Notes: generated by a model from the sequence alone, not told the origin. A stretch of DNA of 46,395 bases from Acetobacteraceae bacterium (GCA_019750465.1 JAIEOP010000052.1:1-46395); one strand, 5' to 3'; shown: positions 15,906-24,028, counted from the first letter of the stretch. Numbers and translations: made by a program.

Positions 15906-16316
15906 ATGCCATCCGACAACATGCGCCCCGTGCCGCCCGATCGGTCGTTGCCGGAGCTGGCAAGCAGCCTGGTCGGCCAGATTTCCACGCTGTTCCGCAA
16001 GGAGGTCCAGCTTGCCCGGGCCGAGATGGGCGAGAAGCTGGGCAGCATGGCCGGCGCCGTGGTGCCGATGGCGGCGGGCGGCGGCCTGCTGCTCGGCGCC
16101 CTGGTCCTGCTCCTGCTCGCGCTGGCCTCGCTGCTCGTGCATCTGGGTGTGATCCGCGGCTGGGCGGAGCTGATCGTCGGGATCCTCGCCGCGATCGGCG
16201 GTTACGTACTGATCCGCACCGGGATCTCGAAGCTGGGCAGCGCCAGCCTGGTGCCCAGCCGCACGATGGAACAGCTGTCGCGCGACGCCCAGGTGGCGAA
16301 GGAGCAGGTGCAATGA
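15906..16316 (+). CDS. YqjE/phage-holin-family inner-membrane protein
   Basis: 136-aa inner-membrane protein. A cytosolic amphipathic N-terminus (LPELASSLVGQISTLFRKEV, QLARAEMGEKLGSMA) is followed by two long hydrophobic helices at about residues 55-80 and 88-105. This is the layout of the YqjE / putative Actinobacterial holin-X superfamily. Despite the name these are usually chromosomal envelope proteins, not lysis holins, and no phage genes are nearby. ATG 15906 has GGAG 8 bp upstream; a TTG at 15897 is too close to that site. Its stop overlaps the next start (ATGA). Confidence 0.85.
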   Translation: MPSDNMRPVPPDRSLPELASSLVGQISTLFRKEVQLARAEMGEKLGSMAGAVVPMAAGGGLLLGALVLLLLALASLLVHLGVIRGWAELIVGILAAIGGYVLIRTGISKLGSASLVPSRTMEQLSRDAQVAKEQVQ

Positions 16317-17362
16317 GCACGACAACGACGACGGATCCCGGCAGCCGCTCCGCAGCGGAGATCGAACGCGACGTGGAGCGCACGCGCGCCGGCCTGACCA
16401 ACACGCTGGAGGAGCTGCGCGACAAGGCCTCGCCCGGCCAGCTCCTGGAGCAGGCGGTGGACTGGGCGCGCAGTTCCGGCGGTTCGGACATGATGCGCAA
16501 CCTCGGCGCGCAGGTGCGGGACAATCCGCTGCCGCTGTTGCTTGTCGGCGCCGGCATCGGTTGGCTGATGCTCTCCGGCGGCAATGAGCGGCGCGATGAC
16601 GGCCGGCAGGCGGCGCGCGTGCCGGCGCTGCCGCCGCCGGCACCCGTGCATGGCAGCACGCGGGTGCGCGCCTATCCTGCGGACGCCATGCCGCAGCACG
16701 GCGGGCCGCCAGTCGGTGATTCGATCACCAGCGCCGCGCGCAGCCTGGCCGACAGCATCGGCAGCGCTGCGGGCAGCGCGGCCGAGGCCGCCGGTTCGGC
16801 CTGGGAGGGCGTGAAGGACGCTGCGACCTCCGCCATCGAAGGCGCGCGCGACACCGCCGCTGCCGCGGCGGGCACAGTCTCGGATACGGCCCGCGCTCTG
16901 CGGGACCGTGCGGGGCAGCACGCTGCCGGCGCCGGCGAGGGCGCGCGCTGGCTGGCCCAGGAGCAGCCGCTGATCCTGGGCGCTATCGGCGTGGCGCTCG
17001 GCGCCGCGGTGGGGGCGCTGCTGCCCGGCACGGAGACCGAGGACCGGCTGATGGGCGAGGCGCGCGACAGCGTGGTGGATCGGGCCGGCGAGGTCGCCCA
17101 GCGCGGCTACGAGCGGCTGAAGGACACCGCGGGCGAGCATCTCGATCGCGCCCGCGAAGCGAGTGGCGAAACGGTGGGCGAGGTGGGCAGCGCCGTTGGC
17201 CTGTCGCGTGCCGGCGAGGCGCTGGGCGAGGCGGCGCGGGAGGTGCGGCACGCCGTGCGCGATGCGGCGCGCGACATCGCCGGCGAGGCGAAGTCGGCAA
17301 TCGGTGCGGCGGACGACGGGAAGCCCGGCCCGGCGACGCAGCCCGGGCCGCAGCGCGCCTGA
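16313..17362 (+). CDS. DUF3618-domain protein with apolipoprotein-like repeats
   Basis: 349-aa protein. The N-terminal DUF3618 module is clear at residues 12-50 (RSAAEIERDVERTRAGLTNT, LEELRDKASPGQLLEQAVDW), followed by a membrane-like segment NPLPLLLVGAGIGWLML. The rest is 11-residue-like amphipathic repeats rich in Ala, Asp, Arg and Ser (DSIGSAAGSAAEAAGSAWEG), a second hydrophobic stretch near residues 215-240, and more repeats. Such repeats suggest membrane-surface or stress-protective roles, but no function is proven. It overlaps the holin-like gene by 4 bp and closes the operon. The DUF3618/holin-like/helical trio is a recurrent alphaproteobacterial arrangement. Confidence 0.85.
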   Translation: MSTTTTTDPGSRSAAEIERDVERTRAGLTNTLEELRDKASPGQLLEQAVDWARSSGGSDMMRNLGAQVRDNPLPLLLVGAGIGWLMLSGGNERRDDGRQAARVPALPPPAPVHGSTRVRAYPADAMPQHGGPPVGDSITSAARSLADSIGSAAGSAAEAAGSAWEGVKDAATSAIEGARDTAAAAAGTVSDTARALRDRAGQHAAGAGEGARWLAQEQPLILGAIGVALGAAVGALLPGTETEDRLMGEARDSVVDRAGEVAQRGYERLKDTAGEHLDRAREASGETVGEVGSAVGLSRAGEALGEAAREVRHAVRDAARDIAGEAKSAIGAADDGKPGPATQPGPQRA

Positions 17363-17372
17363 CGCGGCGCGC

Positions 17373-17782
17373 TCAGCCGCCCCTGATGGCGGGCTGTCCC
17401 AGCTTGCCGCCGGTGTCGAGCCCGGCCGAGGAGGGCGACACGACCTCCACGAGAATCAGCGGGTCCGGCACCTCGAGCGCATCGCCGTCGATCACCGGAC
17501 CACAGCGCAGGATGACGTCAGGCTGGCAGACGGTCGCGTTGTCCACTCGCACCGTCATTCCATCGACAATGACGTCGCAGGGTCCGCCCGCGCGAGCGAC
17601 TGCGCTGCCCGGAGCACGGAACGCTGCCCCCTCAACCCGCGCATGGACGTGACGCTTGGCTGTCATGGAACGACATCGCCCTGCGCAAGCTCCGCCCGGA
17701 CATCCGCCTCGACCGCCCAGGCGATGAACGCGTCCGCGGTCATGCGCGGCGGGTGCGGCTGTGGAAAGGCGTGCACGGCCAT
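17373..17782 (-). pseudogene. Uma2-family endonuclease remnant, frameshifted and truncated
   Basis: Two adjacent reading frames together match the first half of a Uma2 (PD-(D/E)XK-like) protein. Frame one, from ATG 17782, gives RMTADAFIAWAVEADVRAEL then AQGDVVP and stops at 17663. Frame two restarts as MTAKRHVHARVEG at 17666 and continues with VIVDGMTVRVDN, CQPDVILRCGP and LILVEVVSPSSAGLDTGGKL before ending at 17373. The catalytic Asp (QPDV) and the E-V-x-SPS motif remain, but the last third of the family is missing. One base lost near 17665 explains the shift. Alternatively the ATGA overlap could couple two halves, which is less likely given the missing C-terminus. Confidence 0.75.
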
Positions 17783-17818
17783 GACCTCCTGCCCCGCAGC
17801 ATAGCGCGCGCGGGATGG

Positions 17819-19249
17819 CTACGGCAGCACCTTCCCCGGGTTCATCAGCCCCATCGGGTCGAGGGCCGCCTTGATGCGCCGCATCACATCGAGCTCCGCG
17901 CCGCCGCGCCAGTTCTCCATCATGTCGGTCTTCAGCCGGCCGATGCCGTGTTCGGCCGAGAAGCTGCCGCCCAGGTCGCGCACCACGGCGTTCACCGTCT
18001 CCATGATCTCGTGGCTGCGGGCGAGGAATGCCGCGCCATCCATGCCAGCCGGCTGCTGCAGGTTCATGTGGATGTTCCCGTCGCCCATGTGGCCGAAGGG
18101 CACGGGCCGGATGCCGGGCATCAGCACGCGGCAGGCTTCGGAGGCGCGGCGGATCAGCTCCGGCACGCGCGAGACGGGCACCGAGACGTCGTTCTTCACC
18201 GAGGCACCCTCGCGCTTCTGCGCCTCCGGGTGCTCCTCGCGGATACGCCACAGCGCCGCGCGCTGCGCCTCGCTCTCCGGCACCACGGCGTCGAGCACCT
18301 CGCCGGCTTCCAGCGCCTCCTCCAGCACCGCCTCGATCAGGGCGCGCAGCCCCGCATCGGGGCGGGAGGAGGCGAGATCGACCAGCACCACGTGGTCGGC
18401 CCGGCTCGCCAGCGGCCAGGAGACCCCCCCGATATGCGTCACGGCGAAGTCCACGCCGAGGCCGGACATGTACTCGAAGGCGCGAACCGCCGTCTCGTCA
18501 CGGTCGCGGAAGCGGCGGAACAGTGCCAGCGCCGCGTCCTCGTCGCGCACGGCGCAGAAGGCCACGGCCGTGTCGCGCGGGCGGGCGAAGAGGCGCAGCA
18601 CGGCAGCGGTGATGATGCCGAGCGTGCCTTCCGCACCCACGAACAGGTGGCGCAGCGCGTAGCCGGTGTTGTCCTTGCGCAGCCGGCGCAGCCCGTTCCA
18701 CACCTGCCCGTCGGGCAGCACGACCTCAAGCCCCAGCATGAGTTCGCGCGCGTTGCCGTAGCGCACGGTGGTGTTGCCGCCTGCGTTGGTGGAGAGCACG
18801 CCGCCCACCATCGCCGTGCCCTCCCCGCCGAAGGAGAGGGGAAACAGGCAGCCGGCCGCCTCCGCCGCGTCCTGCGCCGCCTTCACCACCACGCCCGCCT
18901 CCGCGGTCATGGTCATGTCCAGCGGGTCGATGTCGCGGATGCGGTTCATGCGCGCAACCGACAGCACCACCTGCCGCCCGCCCTCGTCCGGCGTCGCGCC
19001 GCCGACCATCGAGGTGTTCCCGCCCTGGGGGACCAGCGGCACGCCCGCGCTGGCGCAGAGCCGCACCGCCACCGCGAGTTCCGCCGTCGATGCGGGCCGG
19101 ATCACGCAGGGGGCGCGGCCGCGATAGAGCCCGCGCCAATCCGCGAGGTGAGGTTCCAGGTCGGCAGGGTCGGTCAGCAGGCCGCGCGGGCCGAGCAGGG
19201 CAGCGAGCCGGTCCAGCAGCGCGGCGGGCGGTGCGAGGTCGTCGGGCAT
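17819..19249 (-). CDS. FAD-linked 2-hydroxyacid dehydrogenase (GlcD / D-2-hydroxyglutarate dehydrogenase type)
   Basis: 476-aa flavoprotein of the vanillyl-alcohol-oxidase fold. The FAD-binding half has the PP-loop VPLVPQGGNTSMVGGA and FGGEGTAMVGGVLSTNAGG, then YGNARELMLGLEVVLPDG and FVGAEGTLGIITAAVLRL. The C-terminal FAD-oxidase_C half carries the metal/substrate motif PFGHMGDGNIHMN and FSAEHGIGRLKTDMM, ending ALDPMGLMNPGKVLP. These motifs fit D-2-hydroxyglutarate or D-lactate/glycolate dehydrogenases that feed electrons to a quinone or ETF. No GlcE/GlcF subunits are next to it, so a single-subunit enzyme is more likely. It starts at ATG 19249, close behind the VapBC relic. Confidence 0.92.
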   Translation of the reverse strand: MPDDLAPPAALLDRLAALLGPRGLLTDPADLEPHLADWRGLYRGRAPCVIRPASTAELAVAVRLCASAGVPLVPQGGNTSMVGGATPDEGGRQVVLSVARMNRIRDIDPLDMTMTAEAGVVVKAAQDAAEAAGCLFPLSFGGEGTAMVGGVLSTNAGGNTTVRYGNARELMLGLEVVLPDGQVWNGLRRLRKDNTGYALRHLFVGAEGTLGIITAAVLRLFARPRDTAVAFCAVRDEDAALALFRRFRDRDETAVRAFEYMSGLGVDFAVTHIGGVSWPLASRADHVVLVDLASSRPDAGLRALIEAVLEEALEAGEVLDAVVPESEAQRAALWRIREEHPEAQKREGASVKNDVSVPVSRVPELIRRASEACRVLMPGIRPVPFGHMGDGNIHMNLQQPAGMDGAAFLARSHEIMETVNAVVRDLGGSFSAEHGIGRLKTDMMENWRGGAELDVMRRIKAALDPMGLMNPGKVLP

Positions 19250-19280
19250 GGCGGGACAGTGTCGCCAGGGCGCCTGGTGG

Positions 19281-19563
19281 TCAATCGGCGGCGCGTGGCG
19301 CCGGCAGGCCGAGGACCCGCTCCATGCAGTCGAAACCGTGGTCCTGGCGCAACAGGGGCCAGCCCCGCTCGATGCAGAAGGTGCCGATGAGCAGGCCGAT
19401 GATACGGCGGATCCCCTTCAGCTCGTCCCGCGCCTCGTGCTGGTCCCTGAACCGGACAAAGTGCACGCAGGCCCCGCTCCACGCCTTCCTTCCTGGCCGT
19501 CATGCCGCTCGCGCGCATGGCGTCGGCGGTCAGCGCAGCGTCGATGTCGAACGTCGTCCGCAG
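19281..19563 (-). pseudogene. Collapsed vapBC remnant: VapB body joined to VapC C-terminus
   Basis: Reading from 19563, the peptide LRTTFDIDAAL-TADAMRAS and TARKEGVERGLRAL is a VapB-type antitoxin whose initiator ATG has become CTG. A one-base shift near 19465 moves the match to the next frame (VRFRDQHEARDELKGI), the end of VapB. That is followed directly by LIGTFCIERGWPLLRQDHGF-DCMERVLGL, the last third of a VapC PIN-domain toxin including its late acidic residues. The first two thirds of the toxin, with two of the catalytic acids, are deleted. The locus is therefore inactive. A GTG-started 61-aa ORF at 19281-19466 is only the tail of this remnant. Confidence 0.75.
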
Positions 19564-19571
19564 GGCCGCCC

Positions 19572-19605
19572 CGATGTGTCGAAGTCTTTGCTCCGATACA
19601 CATCG
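19572..19605. promoter_or_regulatory. Inverted repeat upstream of the vapBC remnant, relic operator
   Basis: CGATGTGT (19572-19579) and ACACATCG (19598-19605) are perfect 8-bp complementary arms 18 bp apart, immediately upstream of the antitoxin remnant. VapB proteins repress their own promoter through such repeats, so this is probably the old autoregulatory operator. Confidence 0.5.
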
Positions 19606-19683
19606 CGTCCGGCCGCCGCCAACCCCGGCGTCCGAACCGCCATGCGACCCCGCCGAGGCGGCAAGGCTGCAGCCCTTGGGACC

Positions 19684-20208
19684 CTACAGCAACAGCAGCC
19701 CAAGCACGCCGCCGCCTGCCAGCACCCAAAGCGGGCTGTAGTCCGTCCGCCACACGATGGCGCCGGCCACCGCGACGATCGCCAGGGCCGGCCAGCCGGC
19801 CTGCGCGGTGGAGGCCTCCGCCATGATCACCCCCGCCGCCAGCAGCAGCCCCACCGCAATCGGTACCAGCCCACCCTGCGCCGGCTTCAGCCAGGGCGCG
19901 CCGCGCATCCGGAGGGCGAAGCCCGCGACGATCCAGGCGAGCGTCGCCGCCGGCAGCAGCATCCCCACCGTCGCCACCGCCATGCCCGCCGGGCCGGCGA
20001 TCGCCCAGCCCATCACCGAGGCAACCAGGATGTTCGGTCCCGGCGCGGCCTGCGCCAGGGCATAGAGCTGGCTGAAGGTCGCATCGTCCAGCCAGCCATG
20101 CATCTCCACCAGCCGCCGGTGCATCTCCGGCAGCGCAGAATTGGCCCCGCCGATCGCCACCAGCGACAGGATCGAGAAGGTCCAGAGCAGTTGCAGCAGC
20201 AGGGTCAC
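19684..20208 (-). CDS. Chromate transporter, C-terminal half protein (ChrA family)
   Basis: 174-aa membrane protein forming the second half of a short-chain CHR transporter pair. The GTG at 20208 overlaps the stop of the first half (GTGA). The family motifs are GGANSALPEMHRRLVE near residue 20 and ALAQAAPGPNILVASVMGW (Q-A-x-PGPN) near 45-60, followed by about four hydrophobic helices ending GGGVLGLLLL. The duplicated CHR domains of long ChrA proteins are encoded here as two genes, which together would form a heterodimeric exporter of chromate or another oxyanion. Substrate is inferred from family only. Confidence 0.88.
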   Translation of the reverse strand: MTLLLQLLWTFSILSLVAIGGANSALPEMHRRLVEMHGWLDDATFSQLYALAQAAPGPNILVASVMGWAIAGPAGMAVATVGMLLPAATLAWIVAGFALRMRGAPWLKPAQGGLVPIAVGLLLAAGVIMAEASTAQAGWPALAIVAVAGAIVWRTDYSPLWVLAGGGVLGLLLL

Positions 20209-20843
20209 CGCGCCGTCCCCCCCGCGCCATCGCCGCCGATCAGCCCCGCCCGCCACAACGACAGGGCGATCGAGACCGGCGCCAGCACCACCACGATCAG
20301 CGGCAGGGAGATGCGCAGCCAGGCCGCGGCAACGGCCGCCACGACGAGGACCGCCACCGCCTCCACCGTGAGTTTCAACCGCTCGGCCATCTTCAGCGCG
20401 GTGCCGATCACCATGCCCGCGGCACCCGCCGCGATGCCCTGCATCACCGGCACCACGCCAGGCTTCTGTCCGAAATTCTCGTAGAGCAGCGACAGCACGA
20501 TCAGGATGCAGAGCGGCGCCAGGTATATCCCCCCCGTCGCCAGCAGCGCGCCCGGCAGGCCGTGGAAGCGTCGGCCGATCATCACCGCCGAATTTCCCAC
20601 GTTCGGCCCGGGCAGGATCTGCCCCATGCCGAGGATCTCGGCGTACTCGCGTTCCGTCAGCCAGCGCCGCTCCTCGACGATGACGCGCCGCGCCCAGGCG
20701 GCGACGCCGCCGAAGCCGAGCAGGCCGATGCGCAGGAAGCCGAGGAAGAGGTCGGCCCGGCCTGGGGCAACCGTGGCCGGGCTGTCGAATGGCGTTGGCG
20801 GCAAGGGACGACTCCGGACTGGCGGCCCGATCGGCCGAGCCAT
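20205..20843 (-). CDS. Chromate transporter, N-terminal half protein (ChrA family)
   Basis: 212-aa first half of the CHR pair. After a Pro-rich 25-residue start come FLGFLRIGLLGFGGVAAWARR (FGG motif) and WLTEREYAEILGMGQILPGPNVGN (the Q-x-LPGPN motif). About six hydrophobic helices follow, ending in LRISLPLIVVVLAPVSIALS. I start at ATG 20843 because the longer reading frame adds only low-complexity residues. Its TGA overlaps the GTG of the second half by 4 bp, so the pair is translationally coupled. Confidence 0.87.
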   Translation of the reverse strand: MARPIGPPVRSRPLPPTPFDSPATVAPGRADLFLGFLRIGLLGFGGVAAWARRVIVEERRWLTEREYAEILGMGQILPGPNVGNSAVMIGRRFHGLPGALLATGGIYLAPLCILIVLSLLYENFGQKPGVVPVMQGIAAGAAGMVIGTALKMAERLKLTVEAVAVLVVAAVAAAWLRISLPLIVVVLAPVSIALSLWRAGLIGGDGAGGTAR

Positions 20844-21187
20844 GGCCCGGGCGACGGTGCATGCATGCCGCCATGCTCGCCGCAAATCAGGGGGAGGTCC
20901 ATCGTGCGGGACGTGCCCTCGCGCAGGGTGCGACGCGCCGCGGGCCTTCTCGAGCGGCATTGCGGCGTTGAAGACGGCGGACCGCTGCCAGGGGCTGCCG
21001 CATGCCGTCAGGCGACCGCGCGCTGCGCCGACGCCGGCGTTCGAACCAGCCGCCGCGCCGCCGCGCTGTTCGAACCCGTGCGCCTTCCGGAGCAGGAAAT
21101 CCGATCTGGCGATTCCACGACTCGGCTATTGCCGCTATCGCCGCGGCTTCACCGAGGGACGGCAGTTCGGCTGACGCACGGCCCTCG
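20844..21187. other. 344-bp gap without a convincing gene
   Basis: Only short shadow frames with unnatural Arg/Pro/Ala-rich composition are present on both strands. Two GTTCGAAC octamers (near 21040 and 21068) are visible, with no tRNA-like fold around them. The region should carry the promoter of the chromate-transporter pair and the 3' end of the HdeD-like gene. Confidence 0.5.
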
Positions 21188-21886
21188 TCAGATCTTCGTC
21201 TGCCCGGGCTGGTGGTGCGGATCGTCGTGGATGCGCCGCAAACGCCAGCCAAGGCCGATCATGATCACGCCCATTGCGATCGCCTCCAGCGCGATCAGCC
21301 AGATCACCGCCAGCAGACCGGGCCCGGGCCGGGCGATCAGCCAGGCGCCGATCAGGATGTTCAACGCCCCGAGCAGACCGAGCAGCACGGAGGAGAGCCG
21401 GAAGGCCAGAAGCAGCCGGGTCACGCCCGCCATCAGAAGCCAGACGCCGGTCACGATCACCAGGCCAAGCGCCGAGAGCCCAGGGGCGAACAGCACGGCC
21501 GCGGCGGCGAGCAGCGCGATGATCCCGTCGATCCACAGCCAGGTGCGGCTGCGCTCACCCGGCGTCGCGCCTGGCCGCGTCGCCTGGTAGATCGAGCCCA
21601 CGCCATCCACCACCATCCAGGCGGCAAGGAAGGCCAGGATGAACACCAGCCCAAGGCCCGGGAACAGGAATGCGAGCACGCCGAACAGGATGGCGGTGGC
21701 GCCGCGCAGCATGAAGACCCACCAGCCGCCGGCCACCATGCGCACCATGGGGAACCCGGCAAGGCCGTGTGGCGCGCTCGCGGCCGGCTTGGACGGCGTG
21801 CCGGTCCCCGGCGTGGACGGCGTGCCGGTCCCCGGCGGGGGCGGCGCGCCCGCGCCCGGAGGGGACGGGGTGGTGTTTCCAGACAT
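21188..21886 (-). CDS. HdeD-family (DUF308) six-helix membrane protein
   Basis: 232-aa inner-membrane protein. Residues 1-40 are a Pro/Gly/Thr-rich low-complexity tail encoded partly by a 24-bp tandem repeat. From about residue 48 there are six hydrophobic helices with the DUF308 pattern (WWVFMLRGATAILFGVLAFL, GLGLVFILAFLAAWMVVDGV, NILIGAWLIARPG). E. coli HdeD acts in acid resistance, but most homologues are uncharacterised. It is a single gene with its own upstream region (21887-22018), adjacent to carD on the same strand. Confidence 0.88.
   Translation of the reverse strand: MSGNTTPSPPGAGAPPPPGTGTPSTPGTGTPSKPAASAPHGLAGFPMVRMVAGGWWVFMLRGATAILFGVLAFLFPGLGLVFILAFLAAWMVVDGVGSIYQATRPGATPGERSRTWLWIDGIIALLAAAAVLFAPGLSALGLVIVTGVWLLMAGVTRLLLAFRLSSVLLGLLGALNILIGAWLIARPGPGLLAVIWLIALEAIAMGVIMIGLGWRLRRIHDDPHHQPGQTKI
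21791..21838. repeat. Two 24-bp tandem units in the HdeD-like N-terminus
   Basis: 21791-21814 and 21815-21838 differ at one base and encode the repeated P-G-T-G-T-P-S/x block. A third, diverged unit follows. The period is a multiple of three, so copy-number change keeps the frame. Confidence 0.85.
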
Positions 21887-22018
21887 GGCGATGCGTCCTG
21901 GGCGTGGTTGCCGCCTCGTTCGCAGCTGGAGCCGGCGAAGGCAAGGTTTCCACGGTGCGCCCGCCGGAGCCCGGAACGCCCGGCCCGGCGATGGAACGGC
22001 GGTCCTGCTGGGCGCGGG

Positions 22019-23326
22019 TCAGCCCACCTTCAGGTGCGTGAGCAGCTTCTCGGTCGCCGTGCCCTTGTCCGTGCTGTCGATGGCGGCGAGCTCCGAGGCG
22101 AGGCGTTCCATCGCCTGCTCGTAGATCTGCCGTTCCGAGAAGGATTGGTCGGGCTGGCCGGCGTTGCGGTGCAGGTCGCGCACCACCTCGGCGATCTGCA
22201 CGGGATCGCCCGAGTTGATCTTCTGCTCGTATTCCTGGGCGCGGCGCGACCACATGGTGCGCTTCACCCGCGCCTTGCCCTTGAGGACATCGAGCGCCTC
22301 CTGCATGGCATCGGAGGAGGTGAGCTTGCGCAGGCCGGAGGAGGCCGCCTTGTTCACCGGCACCTTCAGCGTCATGCGGTTCTCGTCGAAGGTGACGACG
22401 ATCATCTGCAGCGCCATGCCGGCGGCGGTCATCGTCTCGATGCCCTGCACCGTGCCGACGCCGTGGGTGGGATAGACGACATGGTCGCCTGCCTTGAATT
22501 CCATGGGCTTGGATGGCATGCGCGGAGGCGGTGTCCCATCACGCTTCATCATGACGCCCGGCATGGCCGGGCGGATGGAGGAAAGTCCCGGGGGCGGGAC
22601 GGGCGCCGGCGCCTGGACCTCGGAGAGGCCGGCAGGCGGGCGGGGTGGCTGGGCCATGGCGACCGGTGCCGGATTGAGGCGCGGCGGCGTCGGTTCCGTC
22701 ACCACGGCCGCGGTGCTCGCAGCGGCCGTTTTCGCCTTGGGCTCGGGCCGCGTGGGGGGCTTCGCCGCCGCGGGCGGTGCGGACCCCTTCGCCGTGGCGC
22801 CCGCCGATGCCGCTTCCGGCCGCACCGAGGGCGGCAGCGGCGTCTCCGCCGGCTGTGGGGCGGGGCGCGGCACTGTCGCTGCCTTCGCCGAAGGCCTTGC
22901 GGGCTGAGCGTCCGGCTTGGCGGCCTTGGGCAATGGCTGGGCCGCCGCGGCTGGCCTGGATGCGGACTTTGCCGGGGCCGACGGAGCCGCAGCGCGGCTG
23001 GCCGGCTTGGGCGCGGCGGGCTTGATTGCTGATTCAGCCCGCTTCGCCACCGCCACGGTTGCCTTCGCAGCCTTGCCGGCCTCCATCCGCGGCGGCTTGG
23101 CCGACGCGGCGGCCTTGGCCGCGATGCGGACCGGCGCCGCCTTCGCGGCGGCACCGCGGGCGGGCTTCCGAGCCGATGCGGCTTTCGGCGGCATGGTCGG
23201 CTTCGCGGGCTTGGCGGGCGGGCCGGCTCGGCGGGCGGTGGCGGCCTTCTTCGGCGACGCCTTTGGCGCCTTGGCCGCAGATCCGGCCCGATTGGATCCA
23301 GCCTTGGCGCGAACAGGTGGCTTCAT
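22019..23326 (-). CDS. carD: CarD/CdnL-type transcription regulator with long basic N-terminal extension
   Basis: RNA-polymerase-binding regulator that stabilises the open complex at rRNA and housekeeping promoters in CarD/CdnL families. Residues 275-435 are a normal CarD protein: Tudor-like RNAP-interaction part (FKAGDHVVYPTHGVGTVQGI, VVTFDENRMTLKVPV) and helical DNA-binding part (WSRRAQEYEQKINSGDPVQI, AEVVRDLHRN). The first 274 residues are Ala/Pro/Lys-rich with PAKP and KAA motifs, like histone H1 or polar adaptor tails, and are presumably disordered and DNA-binding. An internal ATG at 22504 (residue 275) would give a standard-length CarD, but it has no ribosome site. The pairing with fdxA is conserved in alphaproteobacteria. 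Confidence 0.9.
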   Translation of the reverse strand: MKPPVRAKAGSNRAGSAAKAPKASPKKAATARRAGPPAKPAKPTMPPKAASARKPARGAAAKAAPVRIAAKAAASAKPPRMEAGKAAKATVAVAKRAESAIKPAAPKPASRAAAPSAPAKSASRPAAAAQPLPKAAKPDAQPARPSAKAATVPRPAPQPAETPLPPSVRPEAASAGATAKGSAPPAAAKPPTRPEPKAKTAAASTAAVVTEPTPPRLNPAPVAMAQPPRPPAGLSEVQAPAPVPPPGLSSIRPAMPGVMMKRDGTPPPRMPSKPMEFKAGDHVVYPTHGVGTVQGIETMTAAGMALQMIVVTFDENRMTLKVPVNKAASSGLRKLTSSDAMQEALDVLKGKARVKRTMWSRRAQEYEQKINSGDPVQIAEVVRDLHRNAGQPDQSFSERQIYEQAMERLASELAAIDSTDKGTATEKLLTHLKVG

Positions 23327-23695
23327 GGTGCAACAACCCTATTGCAGCGCGCATCGCCTGGATCGAGAGCCGGGACCCTCCTGCCCGGCCTGGCCTGGCC
23401 ACGCGGCTTCCGGAGCATGGCCCAGGACGGGACCGAGCATCGGAAGCCCGTGGCAGATGGGGATGCGGACACCCACTTGCCAGTTCAGCCTCATGCCATC
23501 TCCCTGAATCAATACCATTCTTTCAGCACCGTGTCATCAGGTGCCGACCATGTCCGCACCCCGGCGCAATTCCACGCGCAGTCTCGGCCACCGGGGGCAG
23601 TCCCACGGGCGCAGCGCCGCATTGCGCCGTGCGCGCGGCTGCCGGGCGGCACCTGGCGCCGCAGCGAGCCACCGGGGTACGGCGTGGCGCCCCTC
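23327..23695. promoter_or_regulatory. carD upstream region (369 bp), no gene
   Basis: No believable coding frame on either strand. A distinctly AT-richer patch at about 23505-23550 (with AATCAATACCATTCTTTCAG) stands out from the GC-rich surroundings and is the likeliest carD promoter zone. I cannot place -35/-10 boxes with confidence. Confidence 0.4.
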
Positions 23696-24028
23696 TCAGG
23701 GCTTTCCCGGAGCAGGATCGAACAGGGCGAACTTGTCCGGCTTGCCCTTCCATTCGTCGGCGTCCGCTGGCGGCTCGCCCTTGCGGGTGATGTTCGGCCA
23801 CTGCATCGCGTAGGTGCGGTTCATCTCCACCCAGGCCGCCGCGCGGTCATCGCTGTCCGGCAGGATCGCCTCGGCCGGGCATTCCGGCTCGCACACGCCG
23901 CAGTCGATGCACTCGTCCGGATGGATCACCAGCATGTTCTCGCCGACGTAGAAGCAGTCAACCGGACACACCTCGACGCAGTCCATGTACTTGCACTTGA
24001 TGCAGTTCTCGTTGACGATGTAGGTCAC
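23696..24028 (-). CDS. fdxA: 7Fe ferredoxin FdxA ([3Fe-4S][4Fe-4S])
   Basis: 110-aa soluble electron carrier. The N-terminus [20 protein letters not shown] has the C-x(7)-C pattern of the 3Fe-4S site with the following CPVDCFY. A second cluster motif follows, [18 protein letters not shown] (C-x2-C-x2-C-x3-C-P). The C-terminal 40-residue extension ([20 protein letters not shown]) is characteristic of alphaproteobacterial and Azotobacter FdI-like proteins. It starts with GTG 24028. It lies upstream of carD on the same strand, with 369 bp between them. The electron partners are not known here. Confidence 0.95.
   Translation of the reverse strand: MTYIVNENCIKCKYMDCVEVCPVDCFYVGENMLVIHPDECIDCGVCEPECPAEAILPDSDDRAAAWVEMNRTYAMQWPNITRKGEPPADADEWKGKPDKFALFDPAPGKP

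Noticed and set aside
15906-16316. Phage lysis holin, hence a prophage
   Set aside because: The protein is YqjE-like and operonic with DUF3618. No endolysin, structural or integrase genes are present.
21035-21080. Two GTTCGAAC motifs suggesting a tRNA T-loop or attachment site
   Set aside because: No acceptor or anticodon stems can be drawn around either copy, and there is no integrase or duplicated tRNA end nearby.
21791-21838. Two 24-bp repeats as a second CRISPR-like array
   Set aside because: The units are directly adjacent with no spacer and code for a Pro/Gly/Thr repeat in the HdeD-like protein; this is an ordinary in-frame tandem repeat.
23523-23801. Minus-strand frame between carD and fdxA
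   Set aside because: It overlaps the end of fdxA in another frame and has Arg/Gly/Ala-rich composition without a recognisable domain.
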